From Sphingobium sp. JS3065 (GTDB lineage: Bacteria; Pseudomonadota; Alphaproteobacteria; Sphingomonadales; Sphingomonadaceae), in contig NZ_CP102664.1 in NCBI RefSeq assembly GCF_026427355.1, positions 124,001 to 188,000 on the forward strand: 64,000 bases of DNA, given 5' to 3'. Positions within the stretch are counted from its first letter, which is position 1, and each line of letters opens with the position of its first letter. This document shows, in pieces, positions 1 through 7,540 of the stretch. Position numbers and translations under genes: made by a program. Under the pieces are notes generated by a model. That model did no database searches, had not been told where the DNA came from, and saw only the letters and a program-made list of their open reading frames with translations.

Positions 1-85
1 TCCGATCAAAAACCCGCTTCGCATACGCGCGCCCAGGCACGCGCGCGCATATGGTGTGAACTTCGACGCAAAACTGCCATTTTCC
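1..85. repeat. Intergenic repeat, copy 1 (cut by window edge)
   Basis: This segment is nearly identical to parts of two other stretches, 42832-42920 (same orientation) and 47952-48042 (reverse complement). Shared blocks are a CCGCTTCG box, a GC-only hairpin (CGCGCG, 8-nt loop, CGCGCG) and a GTGTGAACTTCGACGCAAAA box. It lies just past the 3' end of the minus-strand methyltransferase, as copy 2 lies past the 3' end of the cytochrome c gene. A terminator-like or REP-like role is inference. The left part of the unit lies outside the window. Confidence 0.75.
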
Positions 86-105
86 GGCCCTTGCCGCGCA
101 TGGCC

Positions 106-954
106 TCAATGCTTCGGCTTGAGCGCCTCGGCCAGCGACACGGTCGCACTCCCTCGCCGGGCAGGCCCAGCCTGACTGGGATCGGCCTTCCACCCGCTCA
201 GATACAGGATCGCCATCTGCTCGGCGGTCTTGCCATCGGGATCGGCGGCGGCGGCGAAGTGCCCGGCCGCTCCGGCCAGCGCCTCCCGCCGCAGCGCAGG
301 CGCCCGCGAAACCAGCACATTGCCCGCCCCCATCCCCCGCAAGTCGTGCATCAGCCGCAGCATATCGCCATAGCGCACCGTCAGCACATCCCCATCCGCG
401 ACCGGCATGGTGAAGCCCGCCCGCGCCAGCAGGTCGCCCGCAGACCGCACATCGACCTGCGGATGGATATGCTGTCCCGCCCGGTCGCCTTCGCCCGCCA
501 TCAACGCCGCCCGCAGCCGGGGCAGCGAACCCGCTCCGGTGAAGGCCGCCAGCATCAGCCCATCGGGCCGCAACACCCGCCGCATCAGGATCAGCGCGCC
601 CGGCAAGTCGTTGACGCTGTCCAGCGTTCCGCACGCGATCACCAGGTCGAAACTCTCATCGGCAAAGGGCAGGGCGTCCTCATCCGCCTGCACCCCGCCT
701 TGCGCCTTCGCCGCCGCGAAGCCGGGATCGGCGCAGACCACGCGCTTGCCCATCGCCTCCAGCGCTGCCCTGGCGCTGCCGTCAGGGCAGCCGATGACCA
801 GCACGTCCGCAAAATCCCGCTGCACGTCGCCCAGCCGGTCGAGCAACTCATCCAGCATCGCCCGATACAGAAAATCATGCCCGGCAAAGCGCGCCATCAT
901 CCGGTCGCGTCTTTTGGCGCGCAGGGCGCGGTCGAAGATGTCGGCGTGGGTCAT
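106..954 (-). CDS. Class I SAM-dependent methyltransferase (NDUFAF5/BioC-like)
   Basis: A 282-residue protein with a seven-beta-strand methyltransferase fold: motif I VLVIGCPDGS near residue 52, an acidic post-I strand (VVCADPGF), and the LVIACGTLDSVNDLPG strand followed by LRPDGLMLAAF. The N-terminus IFDRALRAKRRDRM is typical of the alphaproteobacterial relatives of the complex I assembly methyltransferase NDUFAF5 and of BioC. The start at 954 (MTHAD) matches that family; an in-frame ATG at 990 would add 12 atypical residues. It is divergent from comF, a common alphaproteobacterial arrangement. Substrate not determinable from sequence. Confidence 0.85.
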   Translation of the reverse strand: MTHADIFDRALRAKRRDRMMARFAGHDFLYRAMLDELLDRLGDVQRDFADVLVIGCPDGSARAALEAMGKRVVCADPGFAAAKAQGGVQADEDALPFADESFDLVIACGTLDSVNDLPGALILMRRVLRPDGLMLAAFTGAGSLPRLRAALMAGEGDRAGQHIHPQVDVRSAGDLLARAGFTMPVADGDVLTVRYGDMLRLMHDLRGMGAGNVLVSRAPALRREALAGAAGHFAAAADPDGKTAEQMAILYLSGWKADPSQAGPARRGSATVSLAEALKPKH

Positions 955-995
955 GGCGGGCCTTGTGCAACGGCGAAGGAGCGGGAACAAGGGAG

Positions 996-1736
996 ATGAT
1001 GTCCCTTTCCCCGCTTCTCAAGACAGCGCTGCGCCCCCTGGTCGACTATGCCCTGCCGCCGCGCTGCCCCGGCTGCGGCGCGATCGTGGATGCCGACGAC
1101 GCCTTTTGCCTGAGCTGCTGGGGCGGAATGCGGTTCCTCGGCGCGCCCTGCTGCGCCCGCTGCGGCGCACCGTTCGACTATGATCGCGGCGCCGGGGCGG
1201 AATGCGGCGCCTGCCTGGCCGATCCACCCCCCTTCGACAGCGCGCAGGCGGTGCTGGCCTATGGCGATGTCGCCCGCGCCGTGGCGCTGCGCCTCAAATA
1301 TGGCCGCCGCATCGGCCTTGCCCGGCTGATCGCGAAGCAGATGGCGCGGCAGGTTCCGGCGGTGGATGATGCCGTCATCGTGCCGGTGCCGCTGCATCGC
1401 TGGCGGCTCTGGTGGCGCGGCTTCAACCAGTCGGCCCTGATCGCCCGCCATCTGGCGCGGCTGACGGGCTTGCCGGTCGACAATCACGCCCTGCTGCGCA
1501 CTCGCCGGACCCAGCCCTTGCGCGGCATGACCCCGAAATTGCGGGCCAGGGCGGTGCGCGGCGCCTTTGCCCTGACGCCGGATCATGGGCTGAAGGGGCG
1601 CGCCGTGCTGCTGATAGACGATGTGCACACCAGCGGCGCGACGGCGGCGGCCTGCGCCCGGACGCTGAAACGCGGCGGCGCGGCAAGCGTTCATCTGCTG
1701 TGCTGGGCGCGGGTTCTGCCGGACGGGATCGATTGA
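996..1736 (+). CDS. comF: ComF family phosphoribosyltransferase-like protein
   Basis: About 246 residues. The N-terminus holds four Cys pairs (CPGCG, CLSCW, CCARCG, CGACL) forming a zinc-binding region, and the C-terminus has the PRPP-binding signature VLLIDDVHTSGAT of type I phosphoribosyltransferases. ComF proteins are linked to competence and DNA handling, but their enzymatic substrate is unclear in proteobacteria. Two adjacent ATGs (996, 999) are possible; gggag sits immediately before and aaggag about 15 nt before. Followed after 44 bp by a glutaredoxin gene on the same strand. Confidence 0.9.
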   Translation: MMSLSPLLKTALRPLVDYALPPRCPGCGAIVDADDAFCLSCWGGMRFLGAPCCARCGAPFDYDRGAGAECGACLADPPPFDSAQAVLAYGDVARAVALRLKYGRRIGLARLIAKQMARQVPAVDDAVIVPVPLHRWRLWWRGFNQSALIARHLARLTGLPVDNHALLRTRRTQPLRGMTPKLRARAVRGAFALTPDHGLKGRAVLLIDDVHTSGATAAACARTLKRGGAASVHLLCWARVLPDGID

Positions 1737-1780
1737 CAAATAGCCGCCGAACCACAATTTCGACGATCGAGGAGTAAAAT

Positions 1781-2038
1781 ATGGCGAAGGTCGAAATCTA
1801 TACCAAGGCCTGGTGCGGCTATTGCGCCCGGGCGAAGGCGCTGCTGAACGACAAGGGCGTGGCGTTCGAGGAATATGACATCACCATGGGCGGGCCGAAG
1901 CGTCAGGAAATGCTGGACCGTGCCCATGGCGGGACGACGGTGCCGCAAATCTTCATCGACGGCCAGCATGTCGGCGGCAGCGACGACCTGGCGGCGCTCG
2001 ACCGTCAGGGCAAGCTCGACACGTTGCTGGAGGCATAG
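1781..2038 (+). CDS. grxC: Glutaredoxin 3 (GrxC)
   Basis: An 85-residue thiol-disulfide oxidoreductase. The active site reads WCGYC rather than the classical CPYC, followed by the glutathione-binding TVPQIFID and GGSDDLAAL elements seen in Grx3. It is cytosolic and reduces protein disulfides with glutathione. The ATG at 1781 follows a GAGGAG ribosome-binding site. It stands between comF and the nitrilase gene (5 bp gap to the latter), so the three or four genes are probably cotranscribed. Confidence 0.93.
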   Translation: MAKVEIYTKAWCGYCARAKALLNDKGVAFEEYDITMGGPKRQEMLDRAHGGTTVPQIFIDGQHVGGSDDLAALDRQGKLDTLLEA

Positions 2039-2043
2039 GCAGG

Positions 2044-2874
2044 ATGCGCGCCGCCATCTTCCAGATGACGAGCGGGATCGACCCCGCCGCCAATGCCGCT
2101 GCCATCGCGGATATGGCCGCGCGCGCCAGGGGGGAGGGGGCGGACATGCTCTTCACCCCGGAAATGGCGGGCTATCTGGATCGCGACCGGCAGCGGGCGG
2201 CGGCGACGTTGCGGTCGGAGGCGGACGATCCCGTGCTGGCCGCCGTGCGCGAGGCGGCGGCGAAACAGGGCCTGTGGGTGCATCTCGGTTCCCTGCCGCT
2301 GAAGGATGAGCGAACCGATGGGCGCTGGGCCAATCGCAGCTTCATGATCGACGACAGCGGCGAAATCCGCGCCCGCTATGACAAGATCCACCTGTTCGAC
2401 GTCGATCTGGCGACGGGCGAAAGCTGGCGCGAATCGTCGGTCTACGGGCCGGGCGAACGGGTCGTCGCGGTCGATACGCCATGGGCGCGCATGGGGATGT
2501 CGGTCTGCTACGACATGCGCTTTCCCGATCTTTACCGGGCGCTCACCAATGCGGGCGCGACGGTGCTGCTGACGCCCGCCGCCTTCACCGTGCCGACCGG
2601 CAAGGCGCACTGGCATATATTGCTGCGGGCGCGGGCGATAGAGGCGGGCTGCTTCGTGATCGCCGCCGCGCAGACCGGCCATCATGCCGATGGCCGCGAC
2701 ACCTATGGGCACAGCCTGATCGCTGACCCATGGGGGGACATAGTGCTGGAGATGGGCGAACAGCCGGGTCTTGCTCTTGCGGAGATCGACCTGTCGCGCA
2801 TAGGGGAAGTGCGCGGTCGGGTGCCCGCGCTCGCCAACCGGCGATCATTGCCCATGGATGTGACAGTGTCGTGA
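2044..2874 (+). CDS. Carbon-nitrogen hydrolase (nitrilase superfamily, Nit1/Nit2-like)
   Basis: A 276-residue single-domain amidase. The nitrilase triad is visible: Glu in FTPEMAGY, Lys in YDKIHLFDVD, Cys in GMSVCYDMRFPDLYR. The latter and the downstream RARAIEAGCFVIAAAQTG match the Nit family that repairs deaminated glutathione or hydrolyses omega-amides; the precise substrate is not shown by sequence. It starts 5 bp after grxC, a partner that makes a glutathione-linked role attractive (inference). Its TGA overlaps the GTG start of the next gene. Confidence 0.88.
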   Translation: MRAAIFQMTSGIDPAANAAAIADMAARARGEGADMLFTPEMAGYLDRDRQRAAATLRSEADDPVLAAVREAAAKQGLWVHLGSLPLKDERTDGRWANRSFMIDDSGEIRARYDKIHLFDVDLATGESWRESSVYGPGERVVAVDTPWARMGMSVCYDMRFPDLYRALTNAGATVLLTPAAFTVPTGKAHWHILLRARAIEAGCFVIAAAQTGHHADGRDTYGHSLIADPWGDIVLEMGEQPGLALAEIDLSRIGEVRGRVPALANRRSLPMDVTVS

Positions 2875-3353
2875 TCGTTTTCGACCTCAAATGCGAATCC
2901 CAAGGCCATGTGTTCGAGGCGTGGTTCGGTTCCAGCGCCGATTATGAGGATCAGAAGGCGCGCGGCCTGCTGGCCTGCCCTCTCTGCGGCGACGAACATG
3001 TGGGCAAGGCGGTGATGGCCCCCGCCGTCGCGCCCAAGGGCAACAGCCGCCCGGAAACGATGCCCCAAGTCGCATCTTCGGGCGATGCGTCCATCGTCAT
3101 GGGCGCGGGCGAGGAAGCGAAGATGCGCGAACTGGTGCTTGCGCTGGCGAAGGCGCAGCAGAAGGCGCTGGAGGATTCGACCTGGGTCGGGCGCGATTTT
3201 GCCGAACAGGCCCGCGCCATGCACTATGGCGAGCAGGATCGCGCCAGCATCCACGGCGAGGTCGCGCTGAGCGAGGCGCGGGCGCTGATCGCCGAGGGCG
3301 TGGAGGTCGCGCCTTTGCCTTTTCCGGTGGTTCCCCCCGAAGCGAAGAATTGA
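2871..3353 (+). CDS. DUF1178 family protein
   Basis: A 160-residue protein starting at GTG 2871 (read VIVFDLKCESQGHVFEAWF), overlapping the nitrilase stop by four bases. It has the family's N-terminal Cys in LKCESQGH, a CPLCG pair near residue 40, and a C-terminal ARALIAEGVEVAPLPFP tail. The Cys arrangement suggests a small zinc-ribbon-like metal site. Function is unknown. Overlap with the upstream gene argues for translational coupling. The TGA lies inside the -35 element of the native tRNA-Arg promoter that follows. Confidence 0.88.
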   Translation: MIVFDLKCESQGHVFEAWFGSSADYEDQKARGLLACPLCGDEHVGKAVMAPAVAPKGNSRPETMPQVASSGDASIVMGAGEEAKMRELVLALAKAQQKALEDSTWVGRDFAEQARAMHYGEQDRASIHGEVALSEARALIAEGVEVAPLPFPVVPPEAKN

Positions 3354-3378
3354 CCGCGCCCCTTTCGCGCAATAGAGC
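3350..3378 (+). promoter_or_regulatory. Native tRNA-Arg promoter, now in front of a half tRNA
   Basis: TTGACC (3350-3355), a 17-bp spacer and TAGAGC (3373-3378) give a good sigma-70-type promoter ending 10 bp before the tRNA 5' end at 3388. It reads into only the 44-nt 5' part of the tRNA and then into phage DNA. Confidence 0.55.
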
Positions 3379-3387
3379 CGTCACCGG

Positions 3388-3431
3388 GCACCCGTAGCTC
3401 AGCAGGATAGAGCATCAGATTCCTAATCTGA
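3388..3431 (+). other. Orphan 5' half of tRNA-Arg(CCU); attachment-site duplicate
   Basis: These 44 nt are identical to positions 7602-7645, the 5' half of the complete tRNA-Arg(CCU). Identity stops right after the 3' arm of the anticodon stem. An integrase remnant begins 37 bp away, so this is read as the left attachment site of an integrated element with its core in the anticodon stem-loop. Confidence 0.85.
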
Positions 3432-3467
3432 TAGCGCGATCCCGAAAAACGGCGGAAAAGCTAGGGT

Positions 3468-3910
3468 TTATGCCTTTTTCTTCCGCGATTGTGACGAAAG
3501 CAGCGCGGCAACGCGGTCGAAGGCCGTTGTGGTGTCCGTTGGCTTCACATGGGCATACCGCTGGGTGACCGATACATTGTGGTGGCGGAGCGCCTCGCAG
3601 ATGTCGATCAGGTCCGCGCCGTTCTGCCGCGCCCAGCTCGCGAAGGTGTGGCGGAGATCATGAAATTTGAAGTCGACCAGCCCGGCCGCTTTGACGGCTG
3701 CGCTCCATCGGCGCTTATGGTTGGTCGTATTGAATACCGGCCCCTTCCGATCCTTCGGCTTCGTCCGCGCCATTTCCGCACGTAAGGCGGGCGCGATCTG
3801 CACCATGTGCGGCTTTCCGCCCTTTACTTCGGCCAGGGTGATGGTGGAGCCGCGCAGGTCGACCTGATGCCAATCCATGGCGAGGATGTTACCCATCAAG
3901 CGCGTCCGTG
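3468..3910 (-). pseudogene. Tyrosine recombinase (phage integrase), C-terminal fragment
   Basis: About 146 codons remain. Visible are a probable first catalytic Arg in TRLMGNIL, the HDLRHTFASW box (HxxR), and RYAHV with the nucleophilic Tyr, followed by the normal C-terminal tail. The whole N-terminal arm- and core-binding domains are gone; homology ends near 3900-3910 where the opposite strand becomes a phage repressor fragment. The gene points at the orphan tRNA half 37 bp away, the usual integrase-attachment-site layout. Not expected to be active. Confidence 0.85.
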
Positions 3911-4029
3911 CGATGCCGGACGGCTCCTACAAGCTGATGGCCGACAATCCGCAGGTCCGCGAGGAAACGGCGGTGGATGGCGAAATGTTCGTGATCGGTC
4001 GCGTCGTCGGGGTCATCCGGCGCACTTGA
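3886..4029 (+). pseudogene. S24/LexA-like phage repressor, C-terminal fragment
   Basis: The frame from 3898 reads KRVRAMPDGSYKLMADNP, then VDGEMFVIGRVVGVIRRT and TGA, the ending of S24-peptidase CI-type repressors (substrate strand followed by the VIGRVVW-like beta strand). The DNA-binding half and most of the protease are absent. The boundary with the antiparallel integrase fragment is a deletion scar. Assigned by motif recognition only. Confidence 0.65.
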
Positions 4030-4062
4030 TGCGCCGAACAAAAGCGAAAAATCGCCCTTGAG

Positions 4063-5091
4063 CTATCCCCGAACGAGAAGCGGCAGGGCATCGCGAAACC
4101 AACCGTAACTGGTGGAATTGAAAAGGCTACGAGGGCGTCTTCCGACGAACGCACCCGTCGCAGCAGGAACGCCTATTGACGACGCTGAACCACGGCAAGC
4201 GAGCGTCCAAAAGAAGTCACAGGCCAATGCCAGTGCGCTTTGGTCATATATACGAGCTGACTTATTGGCGTCCTGTAATTCATGCAGCCAAGACTTCGTC
4301 CAGTTCAGGAAATCATCGGGAAGCTGCTCGCCCCTTAAATTAACCTTGCCAAGCAGGCCGTGGCGTTCAAGATTTTGCTTGGTAACCGATACGCCAAGCC
4401 GTTCCAGCATCGGCCTCGCCAGCATCATCTTGCGGTCCGCGATTTCTGCGCCGCGTTCACGCACACTCTGCTCTGGATGAATCCTGCGATCGATCAGAAC
4501 GCGGGGAAGGTTTGCAAGGCGATGATTTTCCTGAAGGCGCAGGAACATGTCCACGTCCTCGCAAACAGGAAAATCCAAATCGTATTGATAGTTCTTAAGG
4601 ATCGCCGCGCGACCCAATATCGAAGATTGCTGAAACGCGGATCTGAACAACAACCATGAAGAAATGAGGTCTGGCGTAAAAGGCGGTATCCTAACGCCCT
4701 TCTTCCGACTTCCATCGGGGCGGAGTTTCCCCGCACATGACCCGACCATTGCAATGTCGGGATAGAGTTCGAGAAAATCGACTTGTTCCGCTAGCCGCGT
4801 CGGTCGAGCGATGTCATCGCTATCCAGCCATGCGATATACACTCCTTCGGCGGCTGCCAGGGCGGTATTTCGTGTCGCCGGGATTCCCATATTCCGTTCG
4901 TGCCGGATCACGCGCATTCTTGGATCGCTGATGGAATCGAGCAAGGATGTCGTCGTGTCGGTGGAACCATCATCGACGACAATTACCTCGATGTCTGTGA
5001 CGGTCTGTCCTAGCGCGCTGGCTATGGCATCGCCAACATAATGGGCACGATTGAAAGTCGGTATGAGGACCGAAACGAGAGGAGCTGTCAT
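4063..5091 (-). CDS. Family 2 glycosyltransferase (cargo gene in the phage remnant)
   Basis: A 342-residue GT-A enzyme: VSVLIPTFNRAHYVGDAI at the N-terminus, VIVVDDGSTD for nucleotide binding, the RNMGIPATRN loop, the DXD-like AWLDSDDIARPTR, and the CEDVDMFLRL acceptor/base region. It should transfer a sugar from a nucleotide-sugar to an extracellular polysaccharide or LPS. No membrane segment is seen, so it is cytosolic or peripheral. It is less GC-rich than its neighbours and lies between repressor and tail fragments, so it is best read as a lysogenic-conversion gene (inference). Confidence 0.85.
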   Translation of the reverse strand: MTAPLVSVLIPTFNRAHYVGDAIASALGQTVTDIEVIVVDDGSTDTTTSLLDSISDPRMRVIRHERNMGIPATRNTALAAAEGVYIAWLDSDDIARPTRLAEQVDFLELYPDIAMVGSCAGKLRPDGSRKKGVRIPPFTPDLISSWLLFRSAFQQSSILGRAAILKNYQYDLDFPVCEDVDMFLRLQENHRLANLPRVLIDRRIHPEQSVRERGAEIADRKMMLARPMLERLGVSVTKQNLERHGLLGKVNLRGEQLPDDFLNWTKSWLHELQDANKSARIYDQSALALACDFFWTLACRGSASSIGVPAATGAFVGRRPRSLFNSTSYGWFRDALPLLVRG

Positions 5092-5220
5092 AACCGCCCG
5101 TTAATTCGTGTGACGAACGGAGGCAAGCGAGAGTTTAATTGCAACGATGCGATCGTTATCGCCGCATGCCGCCGTCCATAACAATGCAGCCCGACAGCGC
5201 GGCCGCCGCGAAAAGTGCGA

Positions 5221-5616
5221 TCAATGCCGCCCCTCGATCTCGTTCCGCGCCGCTTCGATCATGAAGGCGCTGCGGGTGAGCTTCCGCAGGGCGGCGGCGT
5301 CATCGATCGCGTCCAGCATGCCGCGATCCATCGAGAGGTTGACGCGGGTTATCTTCCCGGCTGCGCTGATCCGGGGGACCGCCAACAGATAAGCGCCCTG
5401 CGCCAGCTCGTCCGCGACTGCCGCGCGGATCTGATCGATGGGCCGGGGCTGCACATCGTCGGCATCCTCAAACCACAGGTCGAGCGCCTCGACGGCGTTG
5501 GGCAGCACTTCCTCCTCCCGGTCGGCCGCAGAAAAGCAGCCCGGAAGATCGGGGAAGGTGACGCCATAGGCGCTGTCAGGATCCTTGTGCACGATGGCGT
5601 AGAAATATTTCATCAT
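5221..5616 (-). CDS. hicB: HicB antitoxin
   Basis: 131 residues. The N-terminal partial RNase H-like HicB fold is recognisable (YFYAIVHKDPDSAYGVTFPDLPGCFSAA split over strand and turn), and the C-terminus (RVNLSMDRGMLDAIDDAAA, then TRSAFMIEAARNEI) is a ribbon-helix-helix DNA-binding domain. HicB neutralises HicA and represses the operon. It lies 19 bp downstream of hicA on the same strand. Its operator is probably the palindrome at 5862-5877. Confidence 0.9.
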   Translation of the reverse strand: MMKYFYAIVHKDPDSAYGVTFPDLPGCFSAADREEEVLPNAVEALDLWFEDADDVQPRPIDQIRAAVADELAQGAYLLAVPRISAAGKITRVNLSMDRGMLDAIDDAAALRKLTRSAFMIEAARNEIEGRH

Positions 5617-5635
5617 TTTGCCTTTCCGGGGGGCC

Positions 5636-5818
5636 TTACAGCCACCCCGCCATTTTCGCTATGCTCCGCGCCGTTCCCAACGGCAGGTCTTTCTTCGGGT
5701 GGGGGACGATGATCATGCGGCCGCCCTTGCGGAACTTGTGGTGAGAGCCTTTCACCGAAACCAGTTCAAAGCCTTCATCCGCGAGGCGTTTCACGATCTT
5801 TTTGCTATCCCGCTCCAT
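5636..5818 (-). CDS. hicA: HicA mRNA interferase toxin
   Basis: A 60-residue dsRBD-fold toxin. The catalytic His lies in VKGSHHKFRKG; the rest (IVKRLADEGFELV, IIVPHPKKDLPLGTARSI) is textbook HicA. It cleaves mRNA independently of the ribosome when HicB is depleted. Start chosen at ATG 5818; an upstream frame to 5854 would add a Cys-rich, atypical stretch and overlap the operator region. First gene of the hicA-hicB operon. Confidence 0.9.
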   Translation of the reverse strand: MERDSKKIVKRLADEGFELVSVKGSHHKFRKGGRMIIVPHPKKDLPLGTARSIAKMAGWL

Positions 5819-5877
5819 GCACAAATATATACACACGAAGGGACAGCGATGCAAGCAAAATGCACAAATATTTGTGC
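5819..5877 (-). promoter_or_regulatory. hicAB operator/promoter region
   Basis: A perfect 16-bp palindrome GCACAAATATTTGTGC occupies 5862-5877, and its half GCACAAATAT recurs at 5819-5828 directly abutting the hicA start codon. Both are plausible HicB sites flanking the promoter. The palindrome also touches the stop codon of the upstream tail gene (5877-5879). Confidence 0.6.
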
Positions 5878-6902
5878 TAAATAGCTTCCAGATTGAGCGT
5901 GGTCTTGAGCGCGCCCTGACCGTCCATATTATGGGTGCAGTCCGCGACGATCCAGCTATGCCCCGCGATCTCCGCCTTGACGCCTTCCAGCTCTATCGGC
6001 CGTTCGGGAAAGATGTCGGGCCGCCCATAGGCCAAGGTGAAGGTGCATTTCGCCTTGGCGCGGGTGATACGTCCGTTCTCCGCATCCGCCGCATGGCGCG
6101 CGTCGGTTTCGCTGGCATAGGTCTTGCGCAGGCGCTTGGCCTTCCCCTTGCCCTTGTGGCCGGATTTCACGGCCTTGCGCTCGCCGGTCGCCTTGTCGTG
6201 CCATGACGCCTCCACGCCGTCATGCTGGTCGCGTTCGACGCGGCTATATTCCAGCCTTTCGCTGGCGCTGCGATTGAGGGTTTCGACGGGCAGGGCGGTG
6301 CCCTTGGTGGTCATGCCCTTGCCGATCGGCGCGAAGATCAGCGCCCCGGCCTTGACGGTGGCCACCGCGTCGAACCGCTTGCCCAGCAGGCGGAGCAAGG
6401 CGGCATCGCTTTTCGCGCCCGTGCCCAGCGCAGGAATGACCTTCGCCCCCAGCCCGGCGTCGATCTGGGGTTTCAGGCCATTGTCCCCCGCGATGGCGGT
6501 GACGATGTCCTTCACCGTCTTGCCCACGAAGCTGCGTTCCTTGCGGACCCGGAAGCTATCGGTCAGGTCGGCGGAGCGGGCGCGCACCGTCACCAGATCG
6601 GGCGGGCCGGAAAAGCTGGCTTCGTCCACCTTGAAGCTGCCCTTGTCGACCAAGCCGACCGGAAGGCCGCTCCCCTGTTTCCAGCCCAGCGCCACGCGCA
6701 GGACCGCGCCGGATTTTGGGATTTCCAGCAGGCCGTCCGCATCGTGTATGACGATGTCGAGCAGATCGGCCTCATCGCCCCGCTTTTCGCTGAGGCTGAG
6801 CGAAATCAGGCGCGGGGCCATGGCCTCGGTCAAATCCTTGCCGTCGAGCGTCACGCGCCACGCGGCGAAGGGCATTTTCCTGGCGGCTGCGGGTTCGCTC
6901 AT
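5877..6902 (-). CDS. Phage late control protein D (tail/baseplate hub, P2 gpD-like)
   Basis: 341 residues, full length for gpD-like proteins. It shows the VTLDGKDLTEAMAPRLISLSLS start, DIVIHDADGLLEIPKSGAVLRVALGW split across two strands, the LLRLLGKRFDAVATVKAGALIFAP hub-like domain and the C-terminal EIAGHSWIVADCTHNMDGQGALKTTLNLE ending. In P2-like phages gpD forms the hub of the contractile tail. Start ATG overlaps the stop of the preceding gpU-like fragment (ATGA). It appears intact though its tail partners are missing. Confidence 0.85.
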   Translation of the reverse strand: MSEPAAARKMPFAAWRVTLDGKDLTEAMAPRLISLSLSEKRGDEADLLDIVIHDADGLLEIPKSGAVLRVALGWKQGSGLPVGLVDKGSFKVDEASFSGPPDLVTVRARSADLTDSFRVRKERSFVGKTVKDIVTAIAGDNGLKPQIDAGLGAKVIPALGTGAKSDAALLRLLGKRFDAVATVKAGALIFAPIGKGMTTKGTALPVETLNRSASERLEYSRVERDQHDGVEASWHDKATGERKAVKSGHKGKGKAKRLRKTYASETDARHAADAENGRITRAKAKCTFTLAYGRPDIFPERPIELEGVKAEIAGHSWIVADCTHNMDGQGALKTTLNLEAI

Positions 6903-7020
6903 TCCGCGCGCTCCAGATCAAGGGTGAAGTCCGCCTTGCGCGCCACGCCGTCCTTGAAGAAATAGCCGCGATCGAGCGAGAGGCGGCGGATGAAGAAATC
7001 GCCCAGCACTTCGCCCATGG
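6899..7020 (-). pseudogene. Phage tail protein U (gpU-like), C-terminal fragment
   Basis: Only the last ~40 codons are recognisable: MGEVLGDFFIRRLSLDRGYF followed by GVARKADFTLDLERAE, which match the end of P2 gpU-family tail terminators. Upstream of about 7020 the similarity stops and noncoding sequence begins. Its TGA overlaps the gpD start, preserving the normal P2-like gene order U-X-D only in part (X is absent). Confidence 0.65.
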
Positions 7021-7127
7021 GACCAATTTTCGCTGCGATCCGGGGAGACGCGCGTTGATGCAGCGTCTTCGGTTTTCCGCGTGAAATTATTTTGGTCGAA
7101 GCCACGCCCGTTGCGGGATGGGGTATT

Positions 7128-7387
7128 CGGGAAAAATCTTACCTCCCTTACCAGCTCCAAAAATTGCACATAACATTATGAAATATATGTATTTTATTGG
7201 TCAGGTTATTCGCCTTACCTCGTCTTACATTTGTAATGGTGTGTCGATAAAACATTGAAAACAAACGATTATCGAAATCGAAAATGTGAGGTTGAGAGCG
7301 CCTTACATGGTAAGGAAAAGGTAAGGTGAAAGGTAAGGTAAAAAATGGCTGTTTTCCGCCATTGTAAGAGAGGTAAGATTTTTCCCG
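7128..7387. repeat. Convergent CTTAC/GTAAG array inside a long inverted repeat
   Basis: An inverted repeat (CGGGAAAAATCTTACCTC at 7128-7145 and its complement at 7370-7387, extending to 24 bp with one mismatch, 7128-7151/7364-7387) encloses ten short sites. CTTAC begins at 7138, 7147, 7214, 7224 and 7302; GTAAG begins at 7310, 7321, 7333, 7364 and 7373. All five forward sites precede all five reverse ones. No gene is seen here. Candidate phage replication origin or recombinase/regulator binding array. Confidence 0.7.
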
Positions 7388-7461
7388 CGCTCCCCCTGAC
7401 TACTAAACCTGTTTCAAGGCGTTTTTGTAATAGGCGGTGATGACAGCGTTTTACCGCTGCA

Positions 7462-7513
7462 TGTGACGATGGAGTGTGACGCGGAATGTGACAGGATTGT
7501 GCCGCGATGTGCC
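7462..7513 (+). repeat. Five direct TGTGMC repeats beside the attachment site
   Basis: TGTGAC begins at 7462, 7475 and 7487 and TGTGCC at 7498 and 7508, so spacing is 13, 12, 11 and 10 bp. All are in one orientation, ending 89 bp before the tRNA. Arm-type integrase or excisionase sites are the likeliest reading (inference). Confidence 0.6.
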
Positions 7514-7540
7514 GCAGGTTTCCGCTTCGTTCCGATCTTA

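Noticed and set aside
7128..7387. CRISPR array
   Set aside because: The repeats are 5 bp and switch orientation; no uniform spacers or cas genes.
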